Source: Armatimonadota bacterium (GTDB lineage: Bacteria; Armatimonadota; Fimbriimonadia; Fimbriimonadales; ATM1). From it: 64,000 bases of DNA. The translations under genes were made by a program, and so were the position numbers. Where the stretch lies: NCBI GenBank assembly GCA_003577165.1, contig QEUM01000009.1, positions 1-64,000 of the forward strand, in the 5' to 3' direction. Under the pieces are notes generated by a model. The model searched no databases, was not told the origin of the DNA, and worked only from the letters and a program-made list of their open reading frames with translations. Of the stretch, positions 33,261-41,435 are shown piece by piece (position 1 is the stretch's first letter; the number at the start of each line of letters is the position of its first letter).

Positions 33261-33992
33261 TCCGTCGAGCGTCAGCGTCGGATCGATGATTTCGATCGCA
33301 TCGGAAAGCTCACCGAACATCGTCGCGAGCCCGCCCGTTCCGACGATGGTCGGCCTTGTCCCAAGTTCATCGCTGATGCGTTCCAATATCTCGTGGATCG
33401 CCCCCACGTAGCCGAACACGTGTCCCGATTGCAGGCTCTCTCGCGTCGTTTTCCCGATTGCGACTTTGGGCGTCTTCAGTGAGAACTGCGGAAGTTTTGC
33501 TGCCCTCGACGAAAGGGCCTCCATCGAGACCTCTACGCCAGGAAAGATCGCGCCCCCCAGGTACACGCCGTCACCCGAAATCACGTCAAACGTCGTCGCA
33601 GTGCCGAAGTCCACGATCACGGCCGGCAACGTGTACTTTTCAATCGCGCCAAGCGCATTCGCGATTCGATCTGCGCCCACGCTCTCCGGTGGATAATACT
33701 GTATGGGCAGTCCAACGGATTCGCCCGATTCCAAGAACCGGATCGGGCATTGGAACCACTTCTTTGCAAGCAGTTCGGTCGCTTGCGTGGCCGCCGGCAC
33801 CACACTTGCGCAAATGCACGCACGAGGCAATCCTTCCACCGACCTCTCTCGTGACAATTGAAGAAACCACGCTGCCAGTTCGTCTTCGGTCTCCAGTTGG
33901 TTCGTGTGCTTGCGCCAAATCTCCACCCACTTCCCTTCGCGGTGAAGACCGAACACCGTGTGCGTGTTGCCGATGTCAATCGCCAAGAGCAT
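33225..33992 (-). CDS. coaX: Type III pantothenate kinase
   Basis: CoaX phosphorylates pantothenate in the first step of CoA synthesis. The 255-residue ASKHA-fold protein shows the phosphate loop LLAIDIGNTHTVFGL, YYPPESVGADRIANALGAI (pantothenate site with the catalytic Asp), VIVDFGTATTFDVI, LGGAIFPGVEVSMEAL and TIVGTGGLA. The start overlaps the end of glmM by 17 bp on the same strand, so they form an operon grpE-glmM-coaX. Its 3' end overlaps the unknown plus-strand gene. Confidence 0.96.
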   Translation of the reverse strand: MLLAIDIGNTHTVFGLHREGKWVEIWRKHTNQLETEDELAAWFLQLSRERSVEGLPRACICASVVPAATQATELLAKKWFQCPIRFLESGESVGLPIQYYPPESVGADRIANALGAIEKYTLPAVIVDFGTATTFDVISGDGVYLGGAIFPGVEVSMEALSSRAAKLPQFSLKTPKVAIGKTTRESLQSGHVFGYVGAIHEILERISDELGTRPTIVGTGGLATMFGELSDAIEIIDPTLTLDGLVIAAHRLGIA

Positions 33993-35343
33993 TCGTCAAC
34001 TCCACCTCTCCCACGACGGTCCCGCCACACTCCCTCACGAGGGCCTGCACGACGTCTGCGGCGACTTCATCCCGCCTCTGTGCGCTTGACGACTCCACCA
34101 TGACCCTCACCACAGGCTGCGTTCCACTCGCCCGAACGAGAATCCTTCCGTCGCCGTCGATTCTCGCCTGAGCCTCCTGCAAAGTCGCATTCACCACAGG
34201 ATTGGCCTTCCAATCCGAGTTTCGATCGATCCTGACGTTTACGAGCACTTGCGGCCAATTCTCAAACTGCGGTTCGAGTTGCGAGGCGCGCTGCCCAGAC
34301 TCGCAGAGAACGCGAATCATCTCAACCGCCGTCAGAAGCCCGTCGCCGGTTGGGGCGTGCTCCGGAAAGATGATGTGGCCGCTCTGCTCGCCGCCGATGC
34401 GTGCGCGATGCTCGCACAGAGCGTTCGCAACATGCCGGTCCCCGACCCGCGTGCGGACAAGTTCGACCCCGCGCTCGTTCAACGCTCGTTCGAAGCCGAG
34501 GTTGCTCATCACTGTGCCCACAACGATGGGCGGGTCGAGTCTTCCGTTTTGGTGTTCGAAGTTCGCCCAGGCGGCCATGAAACGGTCGCCGTTGATCAAA
34601 GTCCCCGTTTCATCACAAAAGATGCATCGGTCCGCGTCGCCATCGAACGCGATCCCTAAGTCGGCGCGTGCATCGAGGACTGCCTTTTGTAGCGTGGAAG
34701 GCCGAGTGGCGCCAACACCATCGTTGATGTTGTCTCCGTCCGGCGACATGGCAATCGCGTGGACCTCGGCTCCCCCCTCGCTCAATAACCTGGGAGCAAA
34801 GTCTGATGCCGCGCCGTTCGCGCAGTCCACCACGATCTTCAGGAAGCGCAAGTCCTTTGGCAAGCGCTCGGCGAGCCAGGCCTTGTAGTTCTGGAGGGGG
34901 GAATTGTCGGCGGTGATACGCCCAACTGCGGTCGTTCGATTCTCCAATCCGCGACCGAGGAGGGATGCGATTTCTTCCTCGATCTCTTCCGGCAACTTCC
35001 CTCCATCCTCGCCCAGGAGTTTTATCCCGTTGTCCGCCGCTGGGTTGTGGCTGGCGGAAATGACGGCTCCCATTCCCTTGTCCGAGGAGCGAACCGCAAA
35101 CGAGACCGCTGGTGTTGGCGCAACTCCAAGCGTGAGCACGTCAATGCCGGCCGAGCAAAAGCCGGATGCAAGGGCTGCACCAAGCATTGAACCGCTGCGC
35201 CGAGTGTCCCTTCCAATCACGACGGGGGGGGAACCTCGGCCTGCAAGCCACGTTCCGGCGGCGTAGCCGAGCGAAAGCGCAATCTCAGGCGTCAATTCGG
35301 TGTTCGCAACTCCGCGGACACCATCGGTGCCGAACCGGATCAC
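33976..35343 (-). CDS. glmM: Phosphoglucosamine mutase
   Basis: GlmM interconverts glucosamine 6-phosphate and 1-phosphate for UDP-GlcNAc synthesis, feeding peptidoglycan and LPS. The 455-residue chain has FGTDGVRGVANTELTPE, the phosphoserine loop VISASHNPAADNG (Ser98), the metal loop AFDGDADRCIF, sugar-binding GEQSGHI and the phosphate-binding VRASGTQPVVRVMVE. Start is GTG 35343, overlapping grpE's stop by 4 bp (GTGA), and coaX begins within its end. Confidence 0.96.
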   Translation of the reverse strand: MIRFGTDGVRGVANTELTPEIALSLGYAAGTWLAGRGSPPVVIGRDTRRSGSMLGAALASGFCSAGIDVLTLGVAPTPAVSFAVRSSDKGMGAVISASHNPAADNGIKLLGEDGGKLPEEIEEEIASLLGRGLENRTTAVGRITADNSPLQNYKAWLAERLPKDLRFLKIVVDCANGAASDFAPRLLSEGGAEVHAIAMSPDGDNINDGVGATRPSTLQKAVLDARADLGIAFDGDADRCIFCDETGTLINGDRFMAAWANFEHQNGRLDPPIVVGTVMSNLGFERALNERGVELVRTRVGDRHVANALCEHRARIGGEQSGHIIFPEHAPTGDGLLTAVEMIRVLCESGQRASQLEPQFENWPQVLVNVRIDRNSDWKANPVVNATLQEAQARIDGDGRILVRASGTQPVVRVMVESSSAQRRDEVAADVVQALVRECGGTVVGEVELTNALGD

Positions 35344-35909
35344 TTCGCCTTACCCTTGCTTACCTTGGCTTTCGTTGGCCTGAGAACCTTCGGTCCGATC
35401 GTGTATCCGCGCTCGACTTCTTCGATGACCGTTCCTTCCGTCGCTCCGCTCTCCACCGCTGCGACCGCTTCGTGCAGCGTGGGATCAAACGCTTCGCCGA
35501 CGGCGAGGATCGGACGGACGTTGAACTCGGCGAGCGCCTCCCGCAGCATCTTGTCGGTCAACTTCACGCCCTCGAGGAGCGAGGACAGGCTGGCTCCGCT
35601 CTCCGCGGCCAGGATGGCCCTCTCGAGGCCGTCCAGAACAGGCAAGAGCCTCACCGCGAGCGCCTCCGCTGCCGTTTGCCGAATGGTGGCGATGTCTTGA
35701 AGGTGCCGCTTGCGTGCGTTCTGAGCGTCGGCCATCGCTCTGAGAAGTTGGTCCCTGGTGGCCGCAAGTTCGGCTTCGAGTTCTGCGATGCGGGTCTGTT
35801 CCGGGTTCGGTTCAGCCTCAGCCTCGGGCGATTCCGCCTCCGCCTCGGCCTCGACCGGTGGGTCGGCGGGCCGCGGATCGGGTCCCGCCGTCTGGCCGTT
35901 CTCCTTCAT
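35340..35909 (-). CDS. grpE: Nucleotide exchange factor GrpE
   Basis: GrpE releases ADP from DnaK. The 189-residue protein has an acidic, low-complexity N-terminus (PVEAEAEAESPEAEAEPNPE), a long coiled coil (QTRIAELEAELAATRDQL, then MADAQNARKRHLQDI) and the conserved C-terminal beta domain (GEAFDPTLHEAVAAVE, then TVIEEVERGYTIGPKVLRP, matching the GY family signature). ATG 35909 is the start. dnaK and dnaJ are not adjacent; instead the gene precedes glmM and coaX, an uncommon neighbourhood. Confidence 0.94.
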   Translation of the reverse strand: MKENGQTAGPDPRPADPPVEAEAEAESPEAEAEPNPEQTRIAELEAELAATRDQLLRAMADAQNARKRHLQDIATIRQTAAEALAVRLLPVLDGLERAILAAESGASLSSLLEGVKLTDKMLREALAEFNVRPILAVGEAFDPTLHEAVAAVESGATEGTVIEEVERGYTIGPKVLRPTKAKVSKGKAK

Positions 35910-35975
35910 AGGATGTGGAATTTTACCTTGGCCCCTCCTTGACCCGAACGGTCATTGGAACGCAAACTCGTGCAG

Positions 35976-36959
35976 ATGACGGAGTCCGCCGCGAAACTGC
36001 TTGCCGCCCTCGATGATTTTTTGGAGCGCGAGCGCCAGAGGAACAATGGGAAATCTCCGGCTCTCAACCCTGGGCAACGCAAGCAGTTCCTGTGGCCGCG
36101 GCAGTCGATTAGTCGCCAGTACAACGTCAAGCCCACGGACTTCACGCGTAGTTTCCGCTTCGAGACTCATGGCGAAGCGTTCGACGTATTGCTCGCAGAG
36201 ACTCCGTTCGGAATCTTTGGCAAGTGTGAGGATCTCAAAGCCGAGGCGAAAGGAACTACGCTCGAACAGATGCTCGCCAACCTCGAAAGAGAGGTCGAGC
36301 CTCTGTTCTCTCGGCAGTTCGCCATCGCGAGGACCCTGGGTCTGCGCAGGCGATTCGAAGGAAACATCTCAGAGTTGGAACCCGCCGACCACCTGAAACT
36401 CCTCTATTGCGAGGATAGGGACGTTGCGCACGCTGCGATGTTCGAAATCGAGGCCCACAGCGGCAGCGGCGACTTCGGCCCTGCGCTCGTGCGAATTCTC
36501 GAGGATGATTCCCATCCCTACCGCCGCACGGCTCAGTGGTGCACGCTTGACATCCTGGAAGACCTGCCGAACGTCATCAGGGACGAAGAGTGGCAGACGA
36601 AGTGCTTCGCGGCGATTCGATCTCTCCTCGACTCCGCCGAAGATGACTACGCAAGGACAATCTACAAAGCGGGTGACGTTCTTGGCGACCACGTTGCGAA
36701 TGAGCACGCCCAGGAGTTGCTGGTCGACGTCGCCCGCAATGGACGGTCACCGATCGGACGACGGTCCGCCATACACGGCCTTTTCCACCTTTGCGAGTGG
36801 AGGCCGGACTCTGTTCCGGAAGTGCTCGATGCTTTGCAGGCGATCGGCCGGACTGATCCTGAACCCACTCTGCGCGCGTATGCCAGTTCGCTCGCAGACT
36901 GCATCGCGCACGGGATGCCCCACGGCCCCGATCCGGTTCTGCCGCAGGATGCCGCTTGA
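35976..36959 (+). CDS. HEAT-repeat-like protein of unknown function
   Basis: About 327 residues from ATG 35976 (a TTG at 35955 would add seven), divergent from grpE. There is no signal peptide. The first half (QFLWPRQSISRQYNVKPTDF, then HGEAFDVLLAETPFGIFGKC) has no recognised family. The second half is helical with HEAT-like repeats: DVAHAAMFEIEAHSGSGDFG, PALVRILEDDSHPYRRTAQW and RRSAIHGLFHLCEWRPDSV. Such solenoids mediate protein contacts. No Shine-Dalgarno is visible. Function unknown. Confidence 0.6.
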   Translation: MTESAAKLLAALDDFLERERQRNNGKSPALNPGQRKQFLWPRQSISRQYNVKPTDFTRSFRFETHGEAFDVLLAETPFGIFGKCEDLKAEAKGTTLEQMLANLEREVEPLFSRQFAIARTLGLRRRFEGNISELEPADHLKLLYCEDRDVAHAAMFEIEAHSGSGDFGPALVRILEDDSHPYRRTAQWCTLDILEDLPNVIRDEEWQTKCFAAIRSLLDSAEDDYARTIYKAGDVLGDHVANEHAQELLVDVARNGRSPIGRRSAIHGLFHLCEWRPDSVPEVLDALQAIGRTDPEPTLRAYASSLADCIAHGMPHGPDPVLPQDAA

Positions 36960-36971
36960 CGCGCTCAGTTC

Positions 36972-37478
36972 TCAGCGGACCTTGATCCGTAAGAAGCCCA
37001 GCGCTGTCGTGTCGTGCTCGATGGGTCGGGTCACCACAAAAGACTCACCGTCGGCCGTCACTGCGCGACGCTCCTTGACTAACTCCGGCAAGAACTGGTC
37101 CGCGAAGTTCGCATCGCTCGTTGCGAGAACTCGACCCATTGGGTCGGTCACGATGAACTGCTCGATTCTGTTGTTCCTGACGATCGCGCTGGCAATTGCG
37201 TTGAGCGCAGTGCGATCGTCCGAGGCGCTGGCATAGATCAGCGGATCGAGAGTGACGGCAAGAGCCTCGGCGACCAAGACCGCGTCGTCCTGCGCCTTTT
37301 GTTTCAGCGCAGCGGCATGGCTCTCCGCCTGCCTTCCCAGGTCTCCTCGGAGCGAACGGATCGCAAACACCTGATACACGAGGAGTATTACGCCGGCAGC
37401 GATGGCGACCAGCAGTGCGATCGCGCGAAGGTCCCATTTCGTTCCAACGGGCTGTGATTCATTCGAAGGCTGGCTCAT
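36972..37478 (-). CDS. Membrane-anchored sensor-like protein
   Basis: A 168-residue protein with one transmembrane helix (AIALLVAIAAGVILLVYQVF, about residues 22-41), then a helix (LGRQAESHAAALKQKAQDDA) and a small extracytoplasmic domain containing RIEQFIVTDPMGRVLATSD, a phrase typical of dCache/PAS-like sensor folds. No signalling output domain follows, so it is a sensor fragment or stand-alone input protein. AGGAGAA nine bases before ATG 37478 fixes the start and makes it overlap tsaD by 20 bp; the upstream frame is discarded. Confidence 0.55.
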   Translation of the reverse strand: MSQPSNESQPVGTKWDLRAIALLVAIAAGVILLVYQVFAIRSLRGDLGRQAESHAAALKQKAQDDAVLVAEALAVTLDPLIYASASDDRTALNAIASAIVRNNRIEQFIVTDPMGRVLATSDANFADQFLPELVKERRAVTADGESFVVTRPIEHDTTALGFLRIKVR

Positions 37479-38490
37479 ACGATACTTCTCCTGGAAGTGG
37501 TGAGTCGGCGACGCAATCGAGATCGAGTTCGCTTCGCTCGCCTCTCGCAAGGCGGATGCTTCCAACGAACGCGATCATCGCCGCATTGTCTGTACACAGT
37601 TCAATTGGCGGTATCGACAGCATCAGTTGCTTCTTTTCTGCGCCACTCTTGATCTTACTTCTTAGGGATATGTTCGCTGCCACGCCCCCCGCGACCGAGA
37701 CTGCGTTCGATCCCACCACGTCGCACGCCAGCAGGGTTCTTTCGGCGAGGACAGAGCAAATCGTCTCCTGGAACGACGCGGCCAAATCGTTCACATCGGC
37801 ATCGCTCTCCACCGAGGCGGCAGTTCTCGCGACCGCCGTTTTGAGGCCGGAGAAGCTGAAGTCGAGGGTGGGCTCGGAGAGGCCCCTCGGCAAAGAGTAG
37901 CGCGCTGCATTGCCGCTCTCGGCCGCGGCCTGAATAGCCGGTCCACCGGGGCTGCCGAGTCCCAGCGAGCGGGCAGCCTTGTCAAAGGCCTCCCCGGCGG
38001 CATCATCGAGAGTGCGGCCGAGCACCGAATATTCGCCGACTCCACGAACATACAGGAGCTCGGTGTGTCCCCCGGACGCTAACAGGCACACGTAGGGTGG
38101 CCCAATTTCACCTCCCATCATTGGACTCAACGCGTGCGCTTCCAGATGGTGGATGCCGATGAGAGGCAATCCGTTTGCCCATGCAATGCCCTTCGCGCAC
38201 GTGAGACCGACACTCAGCGCGCCAACAAGTCCCGGACGATTTGTAACCGCAACTGCGGCGACCTCGGCCAGGCTCAGATTGGCGCGCATTAGCGCCTCCT
38301 CGATCACCGGCAACATGTTCTCGATGTGCTTTCGCGCGGCGGCCTCCGGAACAATCCCCCCCCATTTCATGTGCAAGTCGGTTTGGCTGTTGACGACGTT
38401 GGAGGCGACCCTACCATCGATGAGGACCGCGGCAGATGTCTCATCGCAACTCGTTTCGATGCCGAGTACAGGTCCATGAAAGTGGAGCAC
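37459..38490 (-). CDS. tsaD: tRNA N6-adenosine threonylcarbamoyltransferase
   Basis: TsaD transfers the threonylcarbamoyl group to A37 of ANN-decoding tRNAs (t6A). The 343-residue ASKHA-fold protein opens with VLGIETSCDETSAAV, has the metal-binding GIHHLEAH motif, LASGGHTELL, LDDAAGEAFDKAARSLGLG and VAGGVAANISLR. The GTG at 38490 is preceded by AAGGA and lies eight bases after rimI's stop; GTG 38529 would instead overlap rimI. tsaE and tsaB are not seen here, but rimI next to tsaD is a classical arrangement. Confidence 0.95.
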   Translation of the reverse strand: MLHFHGPVLGIETSCDETSAAVLIDGRVASNVVNSQTDLHMKWGGIVPEAAARKHIENMLPVIEEALMRANLSLAEVAAVAVTNRPGLVGALSVGLTCAKGIAWANGLPLIGIHHLEAHALSPMMGGEIGPPYVCLLASGGHTELLYVRGVGEYSVLGRTLDDAAGEAFDKAARSLGLGSPGGPAIQAAAESGNAARYSLPRGLSEPTLDFSFSGLKTAVARTAASVESDADVNDLAASFQETICSVLAERTLLACDVVGSNAVSVAGGVAANISLRSKIKSGAEKKQLMLSIPPIELCTDNAAMIAFVGSIRLARGERSELDLDCVADSPLPGEVSYEPAFE

Positions 38491-38498
38491 GGATTCCT

Positions 38499-38963
38499 TC
38501 AATCCGAAGCCTCGATGTCGTAGAGCCACATGACGACCGCGTCGCTTCGATCAGCCGGATAGTAGCGCTTCCTGACTCCACACGCGACGAATCCCATCGA
38601 TTCATAGAGTGAAATCGCAGCGATATTCCCCGCCCGGACTTCGAGGGTGGCGCAGCGGATGCCTCTCTTGGCAGCGTCCTTGAGCAGGTACTGAACTAAC
38701 GTCCGCCCCATGCCCTTGCGGCGGTGTTCGGGCGATACCGCCACATTCGTGATGTGGGCCTCGTCAATTACCGACCAGTAGCCGGCATAGCCCACAACGG
38801 TTCCGTCCTGAAGCGCGACAAAGTAGTGCGCCTGGGGATTTGTCAACTCGCTTCGGAATCCAGATTCCGACCAGGCCGATGGATTGCTCTCCTTCTCGAT
38901 CGCGAGGATTTGCGAGAGGTGCCTTTCCTCCATCGGCAGGATATCGGTCCGGCGCAATCTCAC
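38499..38963 (-). CDS. rimI: Ribosomal-protein-alanine N-acetyltransferase-like protein
   Basis: A 154-residue GNAT of the RimI type, which acetylates the N-terminus of ribosomal protein bS18 in enterobacteria. The acetyl-CoA loop SPEHRRKGMGRTLVQYLL is present, as are LEVRAGNIAAISLYESMGF and CGVRKRYYPADRSDAVVMW, all typical of RimI. Start is GTG 38963, overlapping livF's stop by 4 bp. Its position before tsaD supports RimI rather than another GNAT; some RimI relatives have broader substrates. Confidence 0.9.
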   Translation of the reverse strand: MRLRRTDILPMEERHLSQILAIEKESNPSAWSESGFRSELTNPQAHYFVALQDGTVVGYAGYWSVIDEAHITNVAVSPEHRRKGMGRTLVQYLLKDAAKRGIRCATLEVRAGNIAAISLYESMGFVACGVRKRYYPADRSDAVVMWLYDIEASD

Positions 38964-39661
38964 GCTCCTAAGTAGGCTTCACGCACCTTGGGGTTCTCAA
39001 GAAGCGCCTTCCCCGAATCGGTGAGAACGATCTCTCCCGTTTCGAGGACGTAGGCTCGGTTGGCAAGTTCGAGAGCGCGATGCGCGTTCTGCTCCACCAA
39101 CAGAACTGTAACCCCCTCGCCGTTGATCGTTCGGATGATGCGAAAGATCTCGGTGACCAGGTTGGGGGCAAGCCCAAGCGACGGTTCGTCGAGCAGGAGA
39201 AGCCTGGGTCGAGCCATCAGTGCCCGGCCGATGGCGAGCATCTGCTGCTCACCGCCGCTCAGCGTGCCCGCGTTTTGTCGGAACCGCTCCCTCAGACGCG
39301 GGAACAGATTCAGAATATGCTCGATGTCGGCGCCGATGTCGCCGTCCTTGCGGAGGAATGCGCCGAGTTTCAGATTCTCCCCGACGGTCATGTTTGTGAA
39401 GATTCTCCGGCCCTCGGGGCTCTGGACGATCCCTTTTCCCACGACCTCGTGCGGAGGCAAGCCGCCGATCTCAGAGCCCTCGAAAAGAACGCTGCCCTTC
39501 TTCGGCCTTAGCAGTCCTGACAACGTGCGCAGCATCGTGCTCTTTCCTGCACCGTTCGAGCCGATGATGGAGACGATTTCGCCCGCATCGACATCTACGT
39601 TTAACCCTTTCAGAGCGTGGATGGCGCCGTAGTAGACGTGCAGATCTCGGATCTGCAGCAT
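38960..39661 (-). CDS. livF: LivF-type ABC transporter ATPase
   Basis: An ATP-binding subunit of the branched-chain amino-acid (LIV) type. It has Walker A SIIGSNGAGKST, the Q-loop with IVQSPEGRRIFTNMTVGENL (the LivF signature), the ABC signature LSGGEQQML, Walker B LLLLDEPSLGLAPN and the switch His region VLLVEQNAH. The 233-residue length is normal. ATG 39661 overlaps the FKBP stop by one base. LivG, permeases LivH/LivM and a binding protein are not in the window, so this gene is separated from its usual partners. Confidence 0.92.
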   Translation of the reverse strand: MLQIRDLHVYYGAIHALKGLNVDVDAGEIVSIIGSNGAGKSTMLRTLSGLLRPKKGSVLFEGSEIGGLPPHEVVGKGIVQSPEGRRIFTNMTVGENLKLGAFLRKDGDIGADIEHILNLFPRLRERFRQNAGTLSGGEQQMLAIGRALMARPRLLLLDEPSLGLAPNLVTEIFRIIRTINGEGVTVLLVEQNAHRALELANRAYVLETGEIVLTDSGKALLENPKVREAYLGA

Positions 39662-40212
39662 CACGGACGGTCTCCCACGAAGAGGAGTTCAACGATGAAG
39701 ATGAGGGCGGTGTTCGGTCGAATGCCGCTCTTGAGAGCATTGTCAGGCGGGTTCGCTCCATAGGCCAATTCGGAGGGAATCTCAAGTTGCCGCTTCCCAC
39801 CAACCTTCATTCCGAGAATTCCTTGCTCCCATCCCTTGATGACGCTGCCCTCGCCCAACCTAAACCGGATCGGTTTGCCACCCGACTTCGTCGTCTGGTC
39901 GAAAATGTAGCCGTCCGGCAGCATGCCTCGGTAATGAAGCGTAACGTACTTTCCTTCGCGGGCCACCGGACCTGTGCCGATCTCGATGTCTGTGACCTTC
40001 AGTGTTTTGATCTTCGCAGACGCCTTGGCGATGAGATCGTAGTTCGGCGATCTGGGGCCTGGATCGAGCGGTGGGGGGCCCGGGATGTTGAGATCGATCC
40101 GCTTGACCCGGTTCTCCAACTCCCCTTTGACCATCTCGCCGGTCTTAAGATAATCCAGCCGCTTCGAGCAAGCGGCGACGAGGACGACCGCTCCGATGAG
40201 GAGCCACTTCAT
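39661..40212 (-). CDS. FKBP-type peptidyl-prolyl isomerase lipoprotein
   Basis: A 183-residue lipoprotein: from ATG 40212 it has MKWLLIGAVVLVAAC, with lipobox VAAC at cysteine 15. The C-terminal 110 residues are an FKBP domain that speeds proline isomerisation in folding proteins: KYVTLHYRGMLPDGYIFDQT, VIKGWEQGILGMKVGGKRQL, IPSELAYGA and FIVELLFV. About 60 linker residues separate anchor and domain. It probably works in the envelope. It is the first gene of the run FKBP-livF-rimI-tsaD on the minus strand and is divergent from smpB. Confidence 0.9.
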   Translation of the reverse strand: MKWLLIGAVVLVAACSKRLDYLKTGEMVKGELENRVKRIDLNIPGPPPLDPGPRSPNYDLIAKASAKIKTLKVTDIEIGTGPVAREGKYVTLHYRGMLPDGYIFDQTTKSGGKPIRFRLGEGSVIKGWEQGILGMKVGGKRQLEIPSELAYGANPPDNALKSGIRPNTALIFIVELLFVGDRP

Positions 40213-40252
40213 GGGGCTAAGGGTACCCCCGCAGGTAACCTGATTCTCTCCC

Positions 40253-40717
40253 ATGGTCAAGAAGGGCAAGCCACGGCCCTCCGGGCCCCCCACGATTCTT
40301 AACCGGCGCGCGAGATTCGACTACGAGATCCTGGAGACGTATGAGGCCGGGATCGTCCTCGTCGGCGCCGAGGTCAAGAGCGTGCTCGCCGGCAAGGTGA
40401 ACCTGTCCGGCGCCCATGCCCGCATCCGAGACGGGGAGCTGTGGCTCGACGAGATGGACGTGGCCCCATACGAGAAGGCGACGAGTTACGTCCCGGACCG
40501 GCAGAGGTCGCGGAAGCTGCTGCTCCACAGGCGGGAGATCTCCGTGCTCCGGAGGCGGAGCGAGGAGCGGGGCCTGGCCCTCATCCCCACGAAGGTGTAC
40601 TTTCGTAACGGGCGGGTCAAGGTCGAGATCGCCGTCGCCAGGGGGAAGAGGCAGTACGACAAGCGGCGCACTTTAGCCGAAAAAGACACCCGCCGGGAAC
40701 TCGAAAGGAAGCAGTAG
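40253..40717 (+). CDS. smpB: SsrA-binding protein SmpB
   Basis: SmpB binds tmRNA and carries it to stalled ribosomes. The 154-residue protein has RRARFDYEILETYEAGIVLV, GAEVKSVLAGKVNLSGAHAR (the core motif) and a basic C-terminal tail (KRQYDKRRTLAEKDTRRELE) that folds in the mRNA channel. ATG 40253 gives the expected N-terminus. The tmRNA gene itself, often nearby, was not found in the window. Confidence 0.97.
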   Translation: MVKKGKPRPSGPPTILNRRARFDYEILETYEAGIVLVGAEVKSVLAGKVNLSGAHARIRDGELWLDEMDVAPYEKATSYVPDRQRSRKLLLHRREISVLRRRSEERGLALIPTKVYFRNGRVKVEIAVARGKRQYDKRRTLAEKDTRRELERKQ

Positions 40718-40721
40718 AGGT

Positions 40722-40751
40722 TTGACTTTGGGCGCCCGGGTGGGCCATACT
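40722..40751 (+). promoter_or_regulatory. Promoter of the rpmE-rpmG-rpmF group
   Basis: TTGACT (40722-40727) and CATACT (40746-40751) are separated by 18 bp, a good sigma-70 match, just after smpB. A GC-rich stem (CGCGCG pairs around TCTGGG, about 40759-40776) follows in the short leader before rpmE, possibly a control hairpin. Confidence 0.6.
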
Positions 40752-40785
40752 TCCCTACCGCGCGTCTGGGCGCGCGAGGTACCGA

Positions 40786-41007
40786 ATGAAGAGCGGTATT
40801 CACCCAAACTACGTCGCGTGCAAGGTGTATTGCGCCTGCACTCCTGGGCGTCCGGTCACGGAGGTTCTCTCCACCGTGCCCGAATTGCGGGTGGACATCT
40901 GTTCCAATTGTCACCCCTTCTACACCGGTAAGCAGAAACTGGTCGACTCGGCTGGCCGCGTCGAGAAGTTCCTGCGCCGCTACGGCAAAGGTGGGGAGAA
41001 GAAGTAG
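40786..41007 (+). CDS. rpmE: Ribosomal protein bL31 (zinc-binding form)
   Basis: bL31 of the large subunit, 73 residues, which bridges the two ribosomal subunits. [16 protein letters not shown] opens it, and the zinc cysteines are in [10 protein letters not shown] and [18 protein letters not shown], so this is the C+ zinc-dependent form. The C-terminus [12 protein letters not shown] is typical. It has its own promoter after smpB and ends one base into rpmG. Confidence 0.96.
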   Translation: MKSGIHPNYVACKVYCACTPGRPVTEVLSTVPELRVDICSNCHPFYTGKQKLVDSAGRVEKFLRRYGKGGEKK

Positions 41008-41174
41008 TGGCGAAGAAGGCAGAGCACCGCGAGATCATTCGCCTCGTGTGCACCGAGGACGGACGCAGTGTGTATACGACGACGAAGAATAAGCAGAAAA
41101 CGAAGGACCGGCTCGAGTTGATGAAGTACAGCCCGTTCCTGAGAAAGCACACGCTGCACCGGGAGAAGAAATAG
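41007..41174 (+). CDS. rpmG: Ribosomal protein bL33 (C-minus form)
   Basis: A 55-residue bL33. GTG 41007 overlaps the rpmE stop by one base. The protein reads [18 protein letters not shown], then [20 protein letters not shown] and [13 protein letters not shown], a full match to the family. Zinc-type bL33 has two Cys pairs (CxxC and CPFC); here only the first cysteine of the first pair remains (CTED) and the second pair is SPFL, so zinc binding is lost. It lies one base before rpmF. Confidence 0.95.
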   Translation: MAKKAEHREIIRLVCTEDGRSVYTTTKNKQKTKDRLELMKYSPFLRKHTLHREKK

Positions 41175-41175
41175 G

Positions 41176-41367
41176 ATGCCGAATCCCAAGAGAAAGCATT
41201 CGCACGCGCGGAGCGCTAAGCGTCGAGGCACTTGGCGGACCGAAATGCCCGAACTTGTGCCCAATAAGCAGCAGGGAGGCTCTCCCTTCGTTCTGCCCCA
41301 CACGGCAACGCCGGACGGCTACTACAAGGGCCGCAGGCTGCCTGGCTATAAGGACCGGACTCGCTGA
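41176..41367 (+). CDS. rpmF: Ribosomal protein bL32 (C-minus form)
   Basis: bL32, 63 residues, beginning with the conserved MPNPKRKHSHARSAKRR. The usual zinc ribbon (two CxxC pairs before GYYKGR) is absent: the matching positions read LVPNKQQGG and HTATPDGYYKGRRL without any cysteine. ATG 41176 follows the rpmG stop by one base, and GGATG overlaps. rpmE, rpmG and rpmF thus form a tight three-gene ribosomal unit. Confidence 0.95.
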   Translation: MPNPKRKHSHARSAKRRGTWRTEMPELVPNKQQGGSPFVLPHTATPDGYYKGRRLPGYKDRTR

Positions 41368-41435
41368 GGCGCGACGGTTTCAACGAGGCTTGGCAATTAG
41401 GTCAGGCTGAATCGCTACGACTTGGAGGAGGGTAA

